The position numbers and the translations under genes were made by a program. 55,361 bases of DNA, taken from assembly GCA_016839815.1 (NCBI GenBank), contig JAEOTM010000079.1, positions 1 through 55,361 of the forward strand. The letters run 5' to 3'. The DNA is from Candidatus Hodarchaeota archaeon (GTDB taxonomy: Archaea > Asgardarchaeota > Heimdallarchaeia > Hodarchaeales > Hodarchaeaceae). Below the pieces are notes generated by a model, which had not been told where the DNA came from, did not search any database, and saw only the letters and a list, made by a program, of their open reading frames with translations. Position 1 is the first letter of the stretch; each line of letters opens with the position of its first letter. Below, in pieces: positions 44,923 to 54,204 of the stretch.

Positions 44923-47574
44923 TTGTTTATCGCACACATAGTTGAATGTGGGATTTTTTTGGATAAGCGAGTGATTGAATGGAATCTCCCCTTGATGGAG
45001 ATATCTAAAGCCTCAAGACATGAAAAAAGTGTAAGACATGGTCACCCAAGCACTTTACACCTCTGGTGGGCTCGTCGTCCACTCGCTAGTTCTAGAGCTA
45101 CTATACTTGCTGCACTACTAGATTTACCCAAATCTAAAGCTGATCAAGATGACATTCTAAGGTTAATCTCAGATATCTCACCATGGAATATAGTGAAAGC
45201 TCCGAATAATCCCCAAATAGAAAGAGGAAGAAAAATAATCAGATCTCATTGGCCATCACATCCTCCCAAAATATTAGACCCCTTTTGTGGAGGTGGTTCA
45301 ATTCCAATGGAAGCAATGAGATTGGGATGTGAAACTTATGCCTCTGATCTGAACCCAGTTGCTGTGTTAATCTCTAAAGCAACTTTAGAATGGCCACACA
45401 CTTGTGGATCAAATAAGCTGGCTGATTTCGTTGCTTATTGGGCTGAAAGGATTCGTGTACAAGTGAATGAGGAACTAAAACAGTTTTATCCAGCAGATTC
45501 TAATGGAAATGTCCCCATTGGTTATCTCTGGGCAAGGACAGTCCCTTGTGCAAATCCAAGATGTGGTAATTCTATTCCATTAATCAAACACTTCTGGTTA
45601 GCTCGGACAAAAACACGACAAATTGCCTACAAACCAATAGTTAACCATGATCCAAAGAATTCTCTTTCATTTATAATCCAGAAAAACGAGGAAATTGATT
45701 TTAATCCATCAGAAGGAACGATTTCAAGAGCTACAGTACGATGTCTCTTTTGTCATCAGGTTATGTCTTCACAAAGGGTTCGAGAATATGCTAAACAGGA
45801 GAAAATCGGTCAAATAATGACTATCGTTATCTTACGTAATCCAATAAAAGCCAAGAAGGTATATCGACCTGCATCAAAGCAGGATCTCAAAACGTATCTC
45901 GAAGCATGTTCTTTTCTATCGGAAAAAATGGAAACTGACAACCAATTTATGGAACTTATTCCAGATGAACGATTACCACCTAAAGGAACTTTAGGGTTTA
46001 GTGTGCAGAATTATGGGCTCCTTAAATGGAAAGATTTGTTTAATAATCGACAATTACTCTCTCTAGTATTCTTTTTAAAAGAAATTAGGACCAGTTTCCC
46101 TTTCATTCGTCAGTGGCTGAAGTCCAACCATCCTAAATCCATTTCAGATGGTAAGGAAATTGATAAGCTAATTATAACCTACCTAGCTATTATCCTGGGA
46201 CGATTGACTGATAAATGTTCGAACCTCGTCATCTACAATGCGTACGGGGAGAAAATTGAGCATGTATTTGGTAGAACAGCTCTTCCAATGGCTTGGGATT
46301 ATGTTGAATTAAATGTGTTTTCAGGTGCCAATGGAGATTGGTCAAAACAGACAGAATGGGTTATTCGATACCTGCAAAATAATTCGTGGGAAGCATCATC
46401 CAATGTGACTGTTGAACAGGCTTCAGCCACAAAGCTGGAGTACCCAAATGATTTCTTTGACGCAGTTATAACGGATCCGCCGTATTATGATAATGTTCCA
46501 TATTCTGATCTTTCTGATTTTTTTTATGTATGGTTTAAACGAGCAGTAGGCGACCTTTATCCCCAATTATTCTCCACTCCCTTGACCCCAAAAGCTTTAG
46601 AAATTGTAGCTAATAAAGGCCGTCAGGAAAACCCAAAAGAATTCTTTGAATCACAGATATCCCAAGCTTTTCAAGAGATTTATCGAGTTCTTTCACCAAA
46701 TGGGATTGCCTTATTTGTTTATGCACATAAATCTACTAAAGGATGGGAGACCATGCTCGGAGCTCTTATCCAAGCAGGGTTTACAATAACTTCGTCTTGG
46801 CCGATTCATACAGAAATGAGAACACGGTTAAGAGCTCGTACCTCTGCAGCATTAGCCTCCTCAATTTATCTTGTATGTCGGAAAGGGAAACAACACCCAG
46901 ATGGTTACTTCCGAGAGATATTAACCAAAGCAGAAATTAACATAAAAACACAGTTAGAACGATATTGGTCAGACGGGATTCGAGGAGGAGACTTCTTTAT
47001 ATCTGCAATTGGCCCCGGAATGGAAATATTTAGTCAGTACAAGGCGATCCAGAAATATTCTGGAGAAAGAGTTTCGATCTCCGATCAACTAATAGAAATT
47101 CGCAAAATATCTACGAACTTTTTATTTCAAATACTAACCAATCTCTCACATGATGTGAAGATTGATGAAACTGGCCAATTTTATCTTGCTTTTCGATGGA
47201 CATATGGAGAATCGATTGTTGACTACGGAGAAGTTCAAGTCCTGGCTCAAGCTTACGGTTTTGATCTAAAACGATTTTCGAGATCTGATGGATTTATTGA
47301 AATATCAGGTTCAAAGGTAACAGTTAAATCAGCGTTACAGCGCTCTGAATTTAATTTGGACCATCCTTCACTTGTTGATATAATGCATCGAACCATTCTT
47401 GCATGGAAAGCGAATGATAAGGAGCTTTTAATGTCCTTGAATAAAACAATACTAAAACCTATCAACAATATTTTTGGTCCATTCTGTCAAGCTGTTGCGG
47501 AATGTTTACCTCCCCATAATCAAGAAAAGCAGTTAATAGAGGGATTGCTTGTGAGCAATTTCCTATCGAGGTGA
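44923..47574 (+). CDS. DUF1156-type adenine-specific DNA methylase
   Basis: An 883-aa DNA methyltransferase of the DUF1156/COG1743 type. The N-terminus VIEWNLPLMEISKASRHEKS and HPSTLHLWWARRPLASSRA are the family signature. The AdoMet-binding motif is ILDPFCGGGSIPMEAMRLG and the catalytic motif is ITDPPYYDNVPYSDLSDFF. A zinc ribbon is suggested by CANPRCGNS and CLFCHQ. Homologues start close to the VIEW motif, so the real start may be TTG 44959 and not TTG 44923. In other genomes such genes accompany a DUF499 ATPase and helicase genes in defence islands; none is next to it here, so this is an orphan methylase. It ends four bases from a convergent gene. Confidence 0.85.
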   Translation: MFIAHIVECGIFLDKRVIEWNLPLMEISKASRHEKSVRHGHPSTLHLWWARRPLASSRATILAALLDLPKSKADQDDILRLISDISPWNIVKAPNNPQIERGRKIIRSHWPSHPPKILDPFCGGGSIPMEAMRLGCETYASDLNPVAVLISKATLEWPHTCGSNKLADFVAYWAERIRVQVNEELKQFYPADSNGNVPIGYLWARTVPCANPRCGNSIPLIKHFWLARTKTRQIAYKPIVNHDPKNSLSFIIQKNEEIDFNPSEGTISRATVRCLFCHQVMSSQRVREYAKQEKIGQIMTIVILRNPIKAKKVYRPASKQDLKTYLEACSFLSEKMETDNQFMELIPDERLPPKGTLGFSVQNYGLLKWKDLFNNRQLLSLVFFLKEIRTSFPFIRQWLKSNHPKSISDGKEIDKLIITYLAIILGRLTDKCSNLVIYNAYGEKIEHVFGRTALPMAWDYVELNVFSGANGDWSKQTEWVIRYLQNNSWEASSNVTVEQASATKLEYPNDFFDAVITDPPYYDNVPYSDLSDFFYVWFKRAVGDLYPQLFSTPLTPKALEIVANKGRQENPKEFFESQISQAFQEIYRVLSPNGIALFVYAHKSTKGWETMLGALIQAGFTITSSWPIHTEMRTRLRARTSAALASSIYLVCRKGKQHPDGYFREILTKAEINIKTQLERYWSDGIRGGDFFISAIGPGMEIFSQYKAIQKYSGERVSISDQLIEIRKISTNFLFQILTNLSHDVKIDETGQFYLAFRWTYGESIVDYGEVQVLAQAYGFDLKRFSRSDGFIEISGSKVTVKSALQRSEFNLDHPSLVDIMHRTILAWKANDKELLMSLNKTILKPINNIFGPFCQAVAECLPPHNQEKQLIEGLLVSNFLSR

Positions 47575-47578
47575 CAAT

Positions 47579-48049
47579 TTATTCTTTACGTAATTTCAAT
47601 AATTCGGAATTTATCCTTGTAAGAATGTTTTCTATGACCTTCTGGCTCTTCAACAATGTTGTCAGCTCGTTCTGGATTGTCTTCATTGACGCTTCCATCA
47701 TTGATAACCGATTATCCACATTTGGAAGTAAGGAGTCTGAAACACTTCCTGCCGATAGAGAGGGAGAGGATGATTGTGTAGAGGGACTTGGTGCTGAGGA
47801 TGGAGTACTATAACCACTTGAGCTTGTGGGAGTTTTTTCTTTGTGTGAAGGAGGAGGTCCCATACTTTCCCGATCAGGAATTCCATCAACGAATGATGGA
47901 GCTGGAGGTTCCTCAAAATTACCTTGTAATTCTTTAGGGATAATTGGTTGAATATCTCTCTCCGTTCGATCCGTTAACGATAGATCGCTACCACAATGCG
48001 GGCAAGGAAAACCCATTATATAATTACGACATTTTTTACAAACAGGCAT
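47579..48049 (-). CDS. Zinc-ribbon protein with Ser/Pro-rich linker and coiled-coil end
   Basis: A 156-aa protein in three parts: an N-terminal zinc ribbon (CKKC and CPHC, residues 4-19), a disordered Pro/Ser/Thr-rich middle (about 30-105), and a C-terminal coiled coil (NRLSMMEASMKTIQNELTTL onward). No enzyme motif is visible. It may be an adaptor that forms oligomers through the coiled coil. Its ribosome site AAGGTGG lies four bases before the ATG. It converges on the DUF1156 gene with only four bases between stops. Confidence 0.6.
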   Translation of the reverse strand: MPVCKKCRNYIMGFPCPHCGSDLSLTDRTERDIQPIIPKELQGNFEEPPAPSFVDGIPDRESMGPPPSHKEKTPTSSSGYSTPSSAPSPSTQSSSPSLSAGSVSDSLLPNVDNRLSMMEASMKTIQNELTTLLKSQKVIENILTRINSELLKLRKE

Positions 48050-48176
48050 TTTTCCACCTTATTTTCGGGTGTAAAAAGGATGAAAATCTTCGAGGAGAAT
48101 ATGATCATTCCTCATTAAAAAAAATACCTAAAAAGAAAGAAAAGAAGGAGAGGGGAGAAAACATTCAAAAGACTGA

Positions 48177-49556
48177 TCACTGAGTAGCCGTGGTTACACG
48201 ACAGTCCTTAACACGAATAGTCGGGACCCATGTAGGTACTTGAACTTCCCACCATTTTACCTGGACACGATCATTACCCATTGCATCAATGTTAGCAAAG
48301 TGACTAAGGATTTTATCGCTGATTCGAAAATTCTTGATCGGAGTTGATAATTCGCCATTTTCAACAATAAAGGCTGCATCGCGCGGGATTGTACTGTATT
48401 CAGTTGATATTCTACTTGTAAATCGAGTGTACCAGTTACACGTAACATAAATGGTTTTACGTGAAGTTTTTAAAAGCTCATCAAAGGTGTGATCTCCATT
48501 GTTAAAAATTACATTTGAGGGAGCTGGAGCCATGATCTTACTGCCCATTCCAAAATTTATAAACGCTCCGTTTCCAGTGCTTTCAGCTTGAAACATGTTG
48601 CCTGTGGTAGTATTATGGATATAACTTTTTAAAATACCTTCACTAAATATTGAGGTGTTAGATCGAGGGGTTCCTTCAATATCAATAGGAGAGGTGGCTA
48701 ATCCTCCAGGTTGAAGTCCATTATCTTCAATATTTACAAAATCAGGAGCAAGTTTTTCTCCCATTTTATCCCCAAGAGAACTACGACCCATCATAATCAT
48801 AAGTGGATTTGCATCAGTAACAATAGTTCCGAGTACATTAGCCGCGACGGCGGGACTCATTATAATATCATAGTTTCCTGCTTCTGCCTGTTGGGCGTTT
48901 GAATGCATTTTGGAAAAACGACCAGCTTTACCAGCAGCAGTAACTAATTTACTTTCCGCTTCATTCGGAATACATCCACAGGCAAGACCTTGACCTGAAG
49001 CATCTAACTCATCTTGAAAGGCTCGTATGGTGAGATTGTAAAAGGTCTTCTTGAAGCTACCAGAAGGTCCAGCGGAGCTAGATAAATAATATGAATTCTT
49101 ACCAAACAGAAACGAACCTGCGATACGCTTTCCACCAGTATTAATAGCTTCATCTATACAGGTGTTGATGACTTGGGGAGCTTTTTCTCTGTAATCTTCG
49201 ATTTGTGGATCAAATTGACCACTTAAGGATGCTGTTTCATGTTTAATGGACTCAACTCCCATAAAGAAGGGACTAGGAGTCATATTCTGAGTAAATTTAA
49301 TTTGAGCGAGAACACGTTCTTTAATGTATGCTTCATCTCTTGGCGAAAAAGAGCCAATAGATACTTGATTTCCTTCAACAACAACCATTAATTCAATTAA
49401 ATCAGATTGCCATTCTTTATTAATATCAATTTTATTTTGAGAAAAACGAATCTGATTATTAACTGATTGAGAACCTAAGACAAGGATTAGATCGACGTTC
49501 TGTTTTTGTCCGATTGAAATTGCATAATCTACAAATGACTGTAACTCATCGTCCAT
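48177..49556 (-). CDS. tldE: TldE/PmbA-family metalloprotease subunit
   Basis: A 459-aa member of the TldD/PmbA family, the non-catalytic partner in the TldD-TldE heterodimer that degrades unfolded or modified peptides. In bacteria it matures microcin B17 and degrades the antitoxin CcdA. Family stretches are VDLILVLGSQSVNNQIRFSQ, AAVAANVLGTIVTDANPLM, EGTPRSNTSIFSEGILKSYI and the GNGAFINFG segment. It lacks the HExxxH zinc motif, as expected for TldE. The start ATG 49556 has AAGGTGA five bases before it; GTG 49565 lies in that site. It follows tldD after ten bases, in one operon. Confidence 0.9.
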   Translation of the reverse strand: MDDELQSFVDYAISIGQKQNVDLILVLGSQSVNNQIRFSQNKIDINKEWQSDLIELMVVVEGNQVSIGSFSPRDEAYIKERVLAQIKFTQNMTPSPFFMGVESIKHETASLSGQFDPQIEDYREKAPQVINTCIDEAINTGGKRIAGSFLFGKNSYYLSSSAGPSGSFKKTFYNLTIRAFQDELDASGQGLACGCIPNEAESKLVTAAGKAGRFSKMHSNAQQAEAGNYDIIMSPAVAANVLGTIVTDANPLMIMMGRSSLGDKMGEKLAPDFVNIEDNGLQPGGLATSPIDIEGTPRSNTSIFSEGILKSYIHNTTTGNMFQAESTGNGAFINFGMGSKIMAPAPSNVIFNNGDHTFDELLKTSRKTIYVTCNWYTRFTSRISTEYSTIPRDAAFIVENGELSTPIKNFRISDKILSHFANIDAMGNDRVQVKWWEVQVPTWVPTIRVKDCRVTTATQ

Positions 49557-49566
49557 GTTATTCACC

Positions 49567-50988
49567 TTAACCTAACCGAATACCTCGCATTCGTATTGAT
49601 CCCCCTCCAGCATAAACAGGGACTCCTTGTCCTGGGTCAGATTTCCCACATACTCCTGGAAAAGCAAAATTTAGATCCTTTGTTACCCCATCAATTGAAG
49701 AAAAGAGTCCAATAGATGTCAATTCCATCACTGGTCGTCTTACCATGGTTTCTGTTATTTCACCATCTTTGATTTCGTAACATTCAAACCCTACATATTT
49801 GGATTGATACCTTCGATCATCAATATTCCACTCTGTGAAGGATAACATGTAAATTCCGTGCTTTACATCCTCAACTAATTCATCAAATGAAAAATTTCCT
49901 GGTTTCATATAAGTATTAGCCATTCTAATAATCGGTTCTCTATTAAAGTCAGAAGATCGAGAAGAACCATTAGAACCCATTCCGAATTTAACACCAAATT
50001 CTCTATTGAGGAGCGGTTCAGTGATAATACCCTTTTCGATAAGAATCCGTTCACGTGCTTTTACGCCTTCATCATCATAAAGATAGTAACCCCCTGTTCC
50101 TGGAATTGTAGGATCCTCAAGTATCGTAACATGATCTGAACCCACACGAGACTCACCAAGAGTTAAATCACGCCAAAAAGACTCTCCAGCCTGTGCACCT
50201 TCCCTACCAGCGATTCTATCTCCTTCAGAGGGGTGACCTGCATTCTCATGACAAATGATTCCTACAACCTCTGGACCAACTACAAAATCTATTTTTCCAT
50301 TCAATTTATGATCTGACTGAGAAGCAACTTTAGCGATTCGGTTACATTCATTTTCATACTCATCGACCCAAGTTTTTGTTCCTTCCCAACCTGTGCTTCG
50401 TGTAAGATCCACAAAACGCTGTTCCGAGTCTAAAATTCCTTTAGCTGTTACTATTCCATAAAATTTTAGTAGAGACAAATCTGATTCTATTTTAGTCCCC
50501 TCAGAGGTCACTAAGTACTTAGTTAAACTTTGGGATTCGAACATACTAGCACGTGTACTAATCCCAGCTTCTTCTGCAACTTTATCCATTTCTTGTAACT
50601 TTATGATCATAGTTTCACTGGTAACATCTCTTAAATCCTGTTTAGCAGGGACATTCCACTTAGCTACATTTGAAACTGGGGAACCAAAATCAATCTTCTC
50701 CTTAGGATTCGAATTTCTGGCCATTTTCACACTTGAATTAATGGCTTTCTTAACTGCCTTCTTAGTAAGATTATCTACGGAAACAAAGGATAATCCACCA
50801 TTACATAAGACTCTAAATCCAATACCTTTCCATGGAAGTTCTGATCCTGAAATCAAATTCCCATTTTGCAAAACAAAAGCGACTCGTTGCCCATCTATAA
50901 GTCTGGCTTCCGAATAATCTGCTCCTTGTTCACGAGCGTATTCTATCCCAAATTCAGCTAAATCAGCGTACACAGACACACTTTTCAT
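49567..50988 (-). CDS. tldD: TldD-family metalloprotease
   Basis: A 473-aa catalytic subunit of the TldD/TldE protease. The zinc motif is HENAGHPSEGDRIAGREGA (His247, Glu248, His252 in H-E-x-x-x-H). Other family stretches are DSEQRFVDLTR, FVVGPEVVGIICHENAGHPS, DDEGVKARERILIEKGIITE and the C-terminal CGKSDPGQGVPVYAGGGSIRM, in which the Cys is a likely third zinc ligand. Length is typical of TldD (about 470). The tldE gene begins ten bases after its stop. Peptide substrates in this cell are unknown. The ribosome site is weak (AAAGAG). Confidence 0.93.
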   Translation of the reverse strand: MKSVSVYADLAEFGIEYAREQGADYSEARLIDGQRVAFVLQNGNLISGSELPWKGIGFRVLCNGGLSFVSVDNLTKKAVKKAINSSVKMARNSNPKEKIDFGSPVSNVAKWNVPAKQDLRDVTSETMIIKLQEMDKVAEEAGISTRASMFESQSLTKYLVTSEGTKIESDLSLLKFYGIVTAKGILDSEQRFVDLTRSTGWEGTKTWVDEYENECNRIAKVASQSDHKLNGKIDFVVGPEVVGIICHENAGHPSEGDRIAGREGAQAGESFWRDLTLGESRVGSDHVTILEDPTIPGTGGYYLYDDEGVKARERILIEKGIITEPLLNREFGVKFGMGSNGSSRSSDFNREPIIRMANTYMKPGNFSFDELVEDVKHGIYMLSFTEWNIDDRRYQSKYVGFECYEIKDGEITETMVRRPVMELTSIGLFSSIDGVTKDLNFAFPGVCGKSDPGQGVPVYAGGGSIRMRGIRLG

Positions 50989-51134
50989 CTCTTTGGTTTA
51001 ATTACAAGCAAGTGTAGGTAACAAAGAGAGGAAATCGTCGGGTTTAATTCTGTTTCTTTAAGGTCAATTCTTGTCTTCCCCCGTTTTCTTCATGCGAATG
51101 AGTCTGGAAAAATAATGACTAGTTGCTACGAGTA

Positions 51135-51473
51135 TTAAATTAACATCACATCATAATCCAGTTTAATCCAGTCACGTAACGGAGGATGACCAGATAATTC
51201 GCCTTTGATTAGAAGTCCTTGCCGTTCTGCGCTTTCTAGTGCACCCATCGCCTTCGCGCAGACCTCACACACAGCAAATACTAGTTTTTTCTCTTTTAGT
51301 TGCTCATATTTTTCGTATTGTTTACCCTCGAATTCTGTGATAAACTTACATGCTTCACTCTCAAAAATTACTCCTACATCATAACCCTTCTCTGCTAAAT
51401 CAAGAACGTTTAACAAAATATGAGTAAATATCCCCTTATTGAAGTTAAATAGTACAAATAATTGCTTTCTCAT
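51135..51473 (-). CDS. DsrE-like small sulfur-relay-type protein
   Basis: A 112-aa protein with the DsrE/DsrF-like alpha/beta pattern: KQLFVLFNFNKGIFTHILLNVLDL, then YDVGVIFESEACKFI and LVFAVCEVCAKAMGALE. The CEVC stretch holds the conserved cysteine position of sulfur-relay members, here with two cysteines. These proteins accept persulfide sulfur or act in redox regulation; the partner is not known. The start is ATG 51473, since GATGAT sits three bases before it and the upstream TTG and ATG (51485, 51482) fall in that ribosome site. It stands between the tldD and SPFH genes. Confidence 0.6.
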   Translation of the reverse strand: MRKQLFVLFNFNKGIFTHILLNVLDLAEKGYDVGVIFESEACKFITEFEGKQYEKYEQLKEKKLVFAVCEVCAKAMGALESAERQGLLIKGELSGHPPLRDWIKLDYDVMLI

Positions 51474-51581
51474 CTTTATCATCAAATTTAGTAAATTAAG
51501 ATAATTGAAGGAAAGACTTCTTTAAGTGTTTTACTCCAGATATCTCGAGAAGCAAACCCTCAAAATTAGAAAAAAGAAGAA

Positions 51582-52601
51582 TTAAAGACTTTTTGTAGTA
51601 TTTAATTCATTTTCAATCAATATTGGTGTATCAGCACCGATTATAAGGAGTGAGGAATCATGATCCCGCACAGCCATGACCCAAAGTAATGCTAAAAGTT
51701 CACTGGAGGTCAAATTGAGTTGTTGTCCCATCGCATAATATGCTAGCTTTTCAGCTGTCAGAGTAATATTCATAGCTTGAGCCTGAGCTTCCATTGAAAT
51801 AAGATAAGCTTCTGCATCAGCTTCAGCAGTAAGAACAGTAATATTTGCTTGAGCTTGGGCTTCTATTATCGCAGTTTGGGCTCGTACTATTGCTGCTTCC
51901 TGTTCATACAAAGCGATTTGATATTGTTGTTGTGCGATTTGTACTTGTTTTAAAGCTTCTTCAAATTCGTCAGGTAAATCTATTTCTCTCATTTGGAAAA
52001 AAACAACATCCACAAACATTTCCTGCAAATCAACATCAAGGAGTTGTTCCATGCTTACAGATATCGCTGTTCGATTATTAAAAAATTCAATTGCCGAATA
52101 AAAACTAACGACATCTCTCAATGTTGTTCGTGCTTGGCCGACAAACCGATCTTCATAGTCTAATCCGAATGTACCATACAGATTCAAAATATCATCCTTA
52201 TTGAGACGATAATGAAAAGCTAATTGTATGTGTATCAATAACCCATCTTCTGTTCGCGAATTCAACGGTCCTAATGGGTCTCCTGAACTTCCTAAGGTAT
52301 TAAAAAATTCTACTTTTTGTACTGTTTTGGGAAATTTTATGAATCGATGAAAAATTCCTATGTGGTATAGTCCTTTTTCGTATATTTTGATTTCGATCTT
52401 TTGACTAATTGTATCTTGGTTCAGGCCATACTCATTGTAACCAATTTGTTTGAATGCTAAAAAGAAATATCCTGCGAGAAGACTAGCAAAGAATAAGATT
52501 CCTATTGTGAATCCACCTATGATCTTTATTTTTCTATCAATCTTGATATTTAAATTATTATTACTTGAGTTCACCGTTAATCTGAGTATACTATCATCCA
52601 T
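51582..52601 (-). CDS. SPFH/band-7 (prohibitin/stomatin-like) membrane protein
   Basis: A 339-aa protein with an N-terminal transmembrane helix (about 27-50, IIGGFTIGILFFASLLAGYFF) and an SPFH domain (about 55-215, with SRTEDGLLIHIQLAFHYRL and QARTTLRDVVSFYS). A long coiled coil rich in Ala, Gln and Glu follows (about 215-300, QQQYQIALYEQEAAIVRAQ). SPFH proteins form large ring scaffolds in the membrane and are often linked to membrane microdomains or protease regulation. No NfeD or FtsH partner gene is adjacent. The start is ATG 52601. It is divergent from a conserved hypothetical gene. Confidence 0.85.
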   Translation of the reverse strand: MDDSILRLTVNSSNNNLNIKIDRKIKIIGGFTIGILFFASLLAGYFFLAFKQIGYNEYGLNQDTISQKIEIKIYEKGLYHIGIFHRFIKFPKTVQKVEFFNTLGSSGDPLGPLNSRTEDGLLIHIQLAFHYRLNKDDILNLYGTFGLDYEDRFVGQARTTLRDVVSFYSAIEFFNNRTAISVSMEQLLDVDLQEMFVDVVFFQMREIDLPDEFEEALKQVQIAQQQYQIALYEQEAAIVRAQTAIIEAQAQANITVLTAEADAEAYLISMEAQAQAMNITLTAEKLAYYAMGQQLNLTSSELLALLWVMAVRDHDSSLLIIGADTPILIENELNTTKSL

Positions 52602-52729
52602 TTCATTTTTAAATCATGGATTCCAGAATACGAAGCTTTAAAACCCGAATATACTCTTCTATCATAATTATATAAAAGAAAACTCTTTTTAGCCTTAGAA
52701 GAGTATCATTTCGAGAGGAAAGATCAACA

Positions 52730-53266
52730 TTGACTGGACAAATTTCAGATACACTGAATTTTAAGAATGAAGAGTATGATATCGCGGGGATCAAAGGAGA
52801 TGATTTATTTAATCCCGAATTTCAAGGAATTAACCTTTATTCACAGACCACAGCTTGCTGGAGAGGTTTCAGCCTATATTATGAGGTAATCGATCAAGTT
52901 CTGGTTTTACAGGGAATTTTACTCAATACTAAGGATGATCCAATTCCAATAAACAATAAATTTCCTATTAAAGCAGAAAAATACTCATTTGATTACATAT
53001 ACAATGATCTCGACTATAAATCCGACTTTACTGGGAAACTTCTTATAGCTAAGGATTTTATTCAAGAACTATATGTCCATATGGGGTTCCAAGCTCCAAC
53101 CTCTTACAAATTGGTAATAGAATTGGAATTAAAGGATGGAAGAATTATTTCTACAAAAGATATATCTGAAAAAATGGAACATTGGAGAACCCATGAAATG
53201 GGTGAGGAGGAGGAACCAGAGAATGTGCAAGGATGGATTGAGGAGAAATTCTCTAGAGATTTTTAG
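52730..53266 (+). CDS. Conserved hypothetical protein, 178 aa
   Basis: A soluble protein of unknown function. ISDTLNFKNEEYDIAGIKGD, DLFNPEFQGINLYSQTTACW and the following RGFSLYYEVIDQVLVLQGIL recall an unnamed bacterial family (D-T-L...L-F-P...T-x-C-W-R-G), so it may have come from bacteria. The C-terminus is acidic (MGEEEEPENVQ). The start is TTG 52730 with GAGAGGA about eleven bases before it. It lies divergently from the SPFH gene. Confidence 0.6.
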   Translation: MTGQISDTLNFKNEEYDIAGIKGDDLFNPEFQGINLYSQTTACWRGFSLYYEVIDQVLVLQGILLNTKDDPIPINNKFPIKAEKYSFDYIYNDLDYKSDFTGKLLIAKDFIQELYVHMGFQAPTSYKLVIELELKDGRIISTKDISEKMEHWRTHEMGEEEEPENVQGWIEEKFSRDF

Positions 53267-53368
53267 CCGAATGAATGCATAGCGTGTTTTAAATATTCAG
53301 ATAAAAGAAAAAATCTCCCTCAAACACTATTTATCTGGTGTGTGAACATAGAGAAAAGAAAATTAATA

Positions 53369-53581
53369 TTACCTTTGTCTTAATATCTTAAGGACAGTAC
53401 CAGGTGCAATAAACAATATTAAAAAGAAAAGACCCAGAATAGTCAGTAGGATACCTATAATAATAAGGAAGAACATGTCGTTAGGATCAAGAACTTCGGT
53501 ACCAAGGTATATACACCCCACACCAATAATAAGACTCAATAAACCGACAAGTAAGAACTTTCGTAATTCTTTTCTACTCAT
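53369..53581 (-). CDS. Small two-helix membrane protein
   Basis: A 70-aa protein with two transmembrane segments (LLVGLLSLIIGVGCIYLG and FLIIIGILLTILGLFFLILF) joined by a short loop with acidic residues, and a basic C-terminal KILRQR. The ATG has GTGG eight bases upstream. No family is recognised; such proteins often act as accessory subunits or membrane adaptors. Confidence 0.5.
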   Translation of the reverse strand: MSRKELRKFLLVGLLSLIIGVGCIYLGTEVLDPNDMFFLIIIGILLTILGLFFLILFIAPGTVLKILRQR

Positions 53582-53749
53582 TAGAAACCACTCTCAAAAT
53601 ATAACTTAAAGAAATGAGATTCTGTATATATAATTTGTCATTAATCAATATATTCCAATTTTAATGCTGAATTATACATTCAAGCAAGCAAGAAGGTTTT
53701 TAGAATATAAATATAGATTTTTTTAATAAAGAATAAAAAAACAGCGTAA

Positions 53750-53902
53750 TTAATGCCAGTTCCACTGAATTCGTCTTAGTTCATCAGACGAAATTTTGGG
53801 TTCTTTGCCATATTTACGCTCTAGATAATCATCTGGATCATTCGAAAAATTATCCATTTCTTTTTTTCGTGTTTTTTTGGGTATTTGTTTAGGAGGAATC
53901 AT
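53750..53902 (-). CDS. Small basic/acidic protein, 50 aa
   Basis: A complete frame beginning MIPPKQIPKKTRKKEM, then an acidic stretch DNFSNDPDDYLERKYGKEP and ending RRIQWNWH. The even charge pattern and Trp-rich end look like a real protein, and the frame is clean in an otherwise unused stretch. There is no ribosome site before the ATG, so it would need a leaderless mRNA. Confidence 0.4.
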   Translation of the reverse strand: MIPPKQIPKKTRKKEMDNFSNDPDDYLERKYGKEPKISSDELRRIQWNWH

Positions 53903-54066
53903 ATATAATTAATTTCTGTTTGAAACATTTAAATTTGAAAGTGACAGAGATAAGTGAAAATGGCTAATTTTGTCTATTTGGAGTAAATCTTAGTAAAAAT
54001 GACACAATTTCAATGACTAATTTTGTTATCAATGAGTATAGAGAATGGTAATGTGTGTGTGAAATT

Positions 54067-54204
54067 ATGCCACGGAAAGGGAAAGGGGTTCAAAGAATAT
54101 TACGTGAAGAAAGACGACTCCGAGAGAAAGAAAAACAGAGAAAAAAGTTCTGGCGTTGGAAAAAAACTGAATCGATGAGGAAGGAAGAAAATGAGACTGG
54201 ATGA
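54067..54204 (+). CDS. Very basic 45-aa protein overlapping the TlyA-like gene
   Basis: A frame beginning MPRKGKGVQRILREERRLRE and continuing with a KEKQRKKFWRWKK helix. It is strongly basic, as in small RNA- or ribosome-binding proteins. Its stop codon lies inside the next gene (14-base overlap with ATG 54191), so reading it would couple translation to the rRNA methylase. No good ribosome site is seen before its ATG; a chance frame is possible. Confidence 0.4.
   Translation: MPRKGKGVQRILREERRLREKEKQRKKFWRWKKTESMRKEENETG

Noticed and set aside
44923..47574. A DISARM or similar defence island around the methylase
   Set aside because: No helicase, DUF499 ATPase or nuclease gene lies nearby; neighbours are redox and TldD/E genes.
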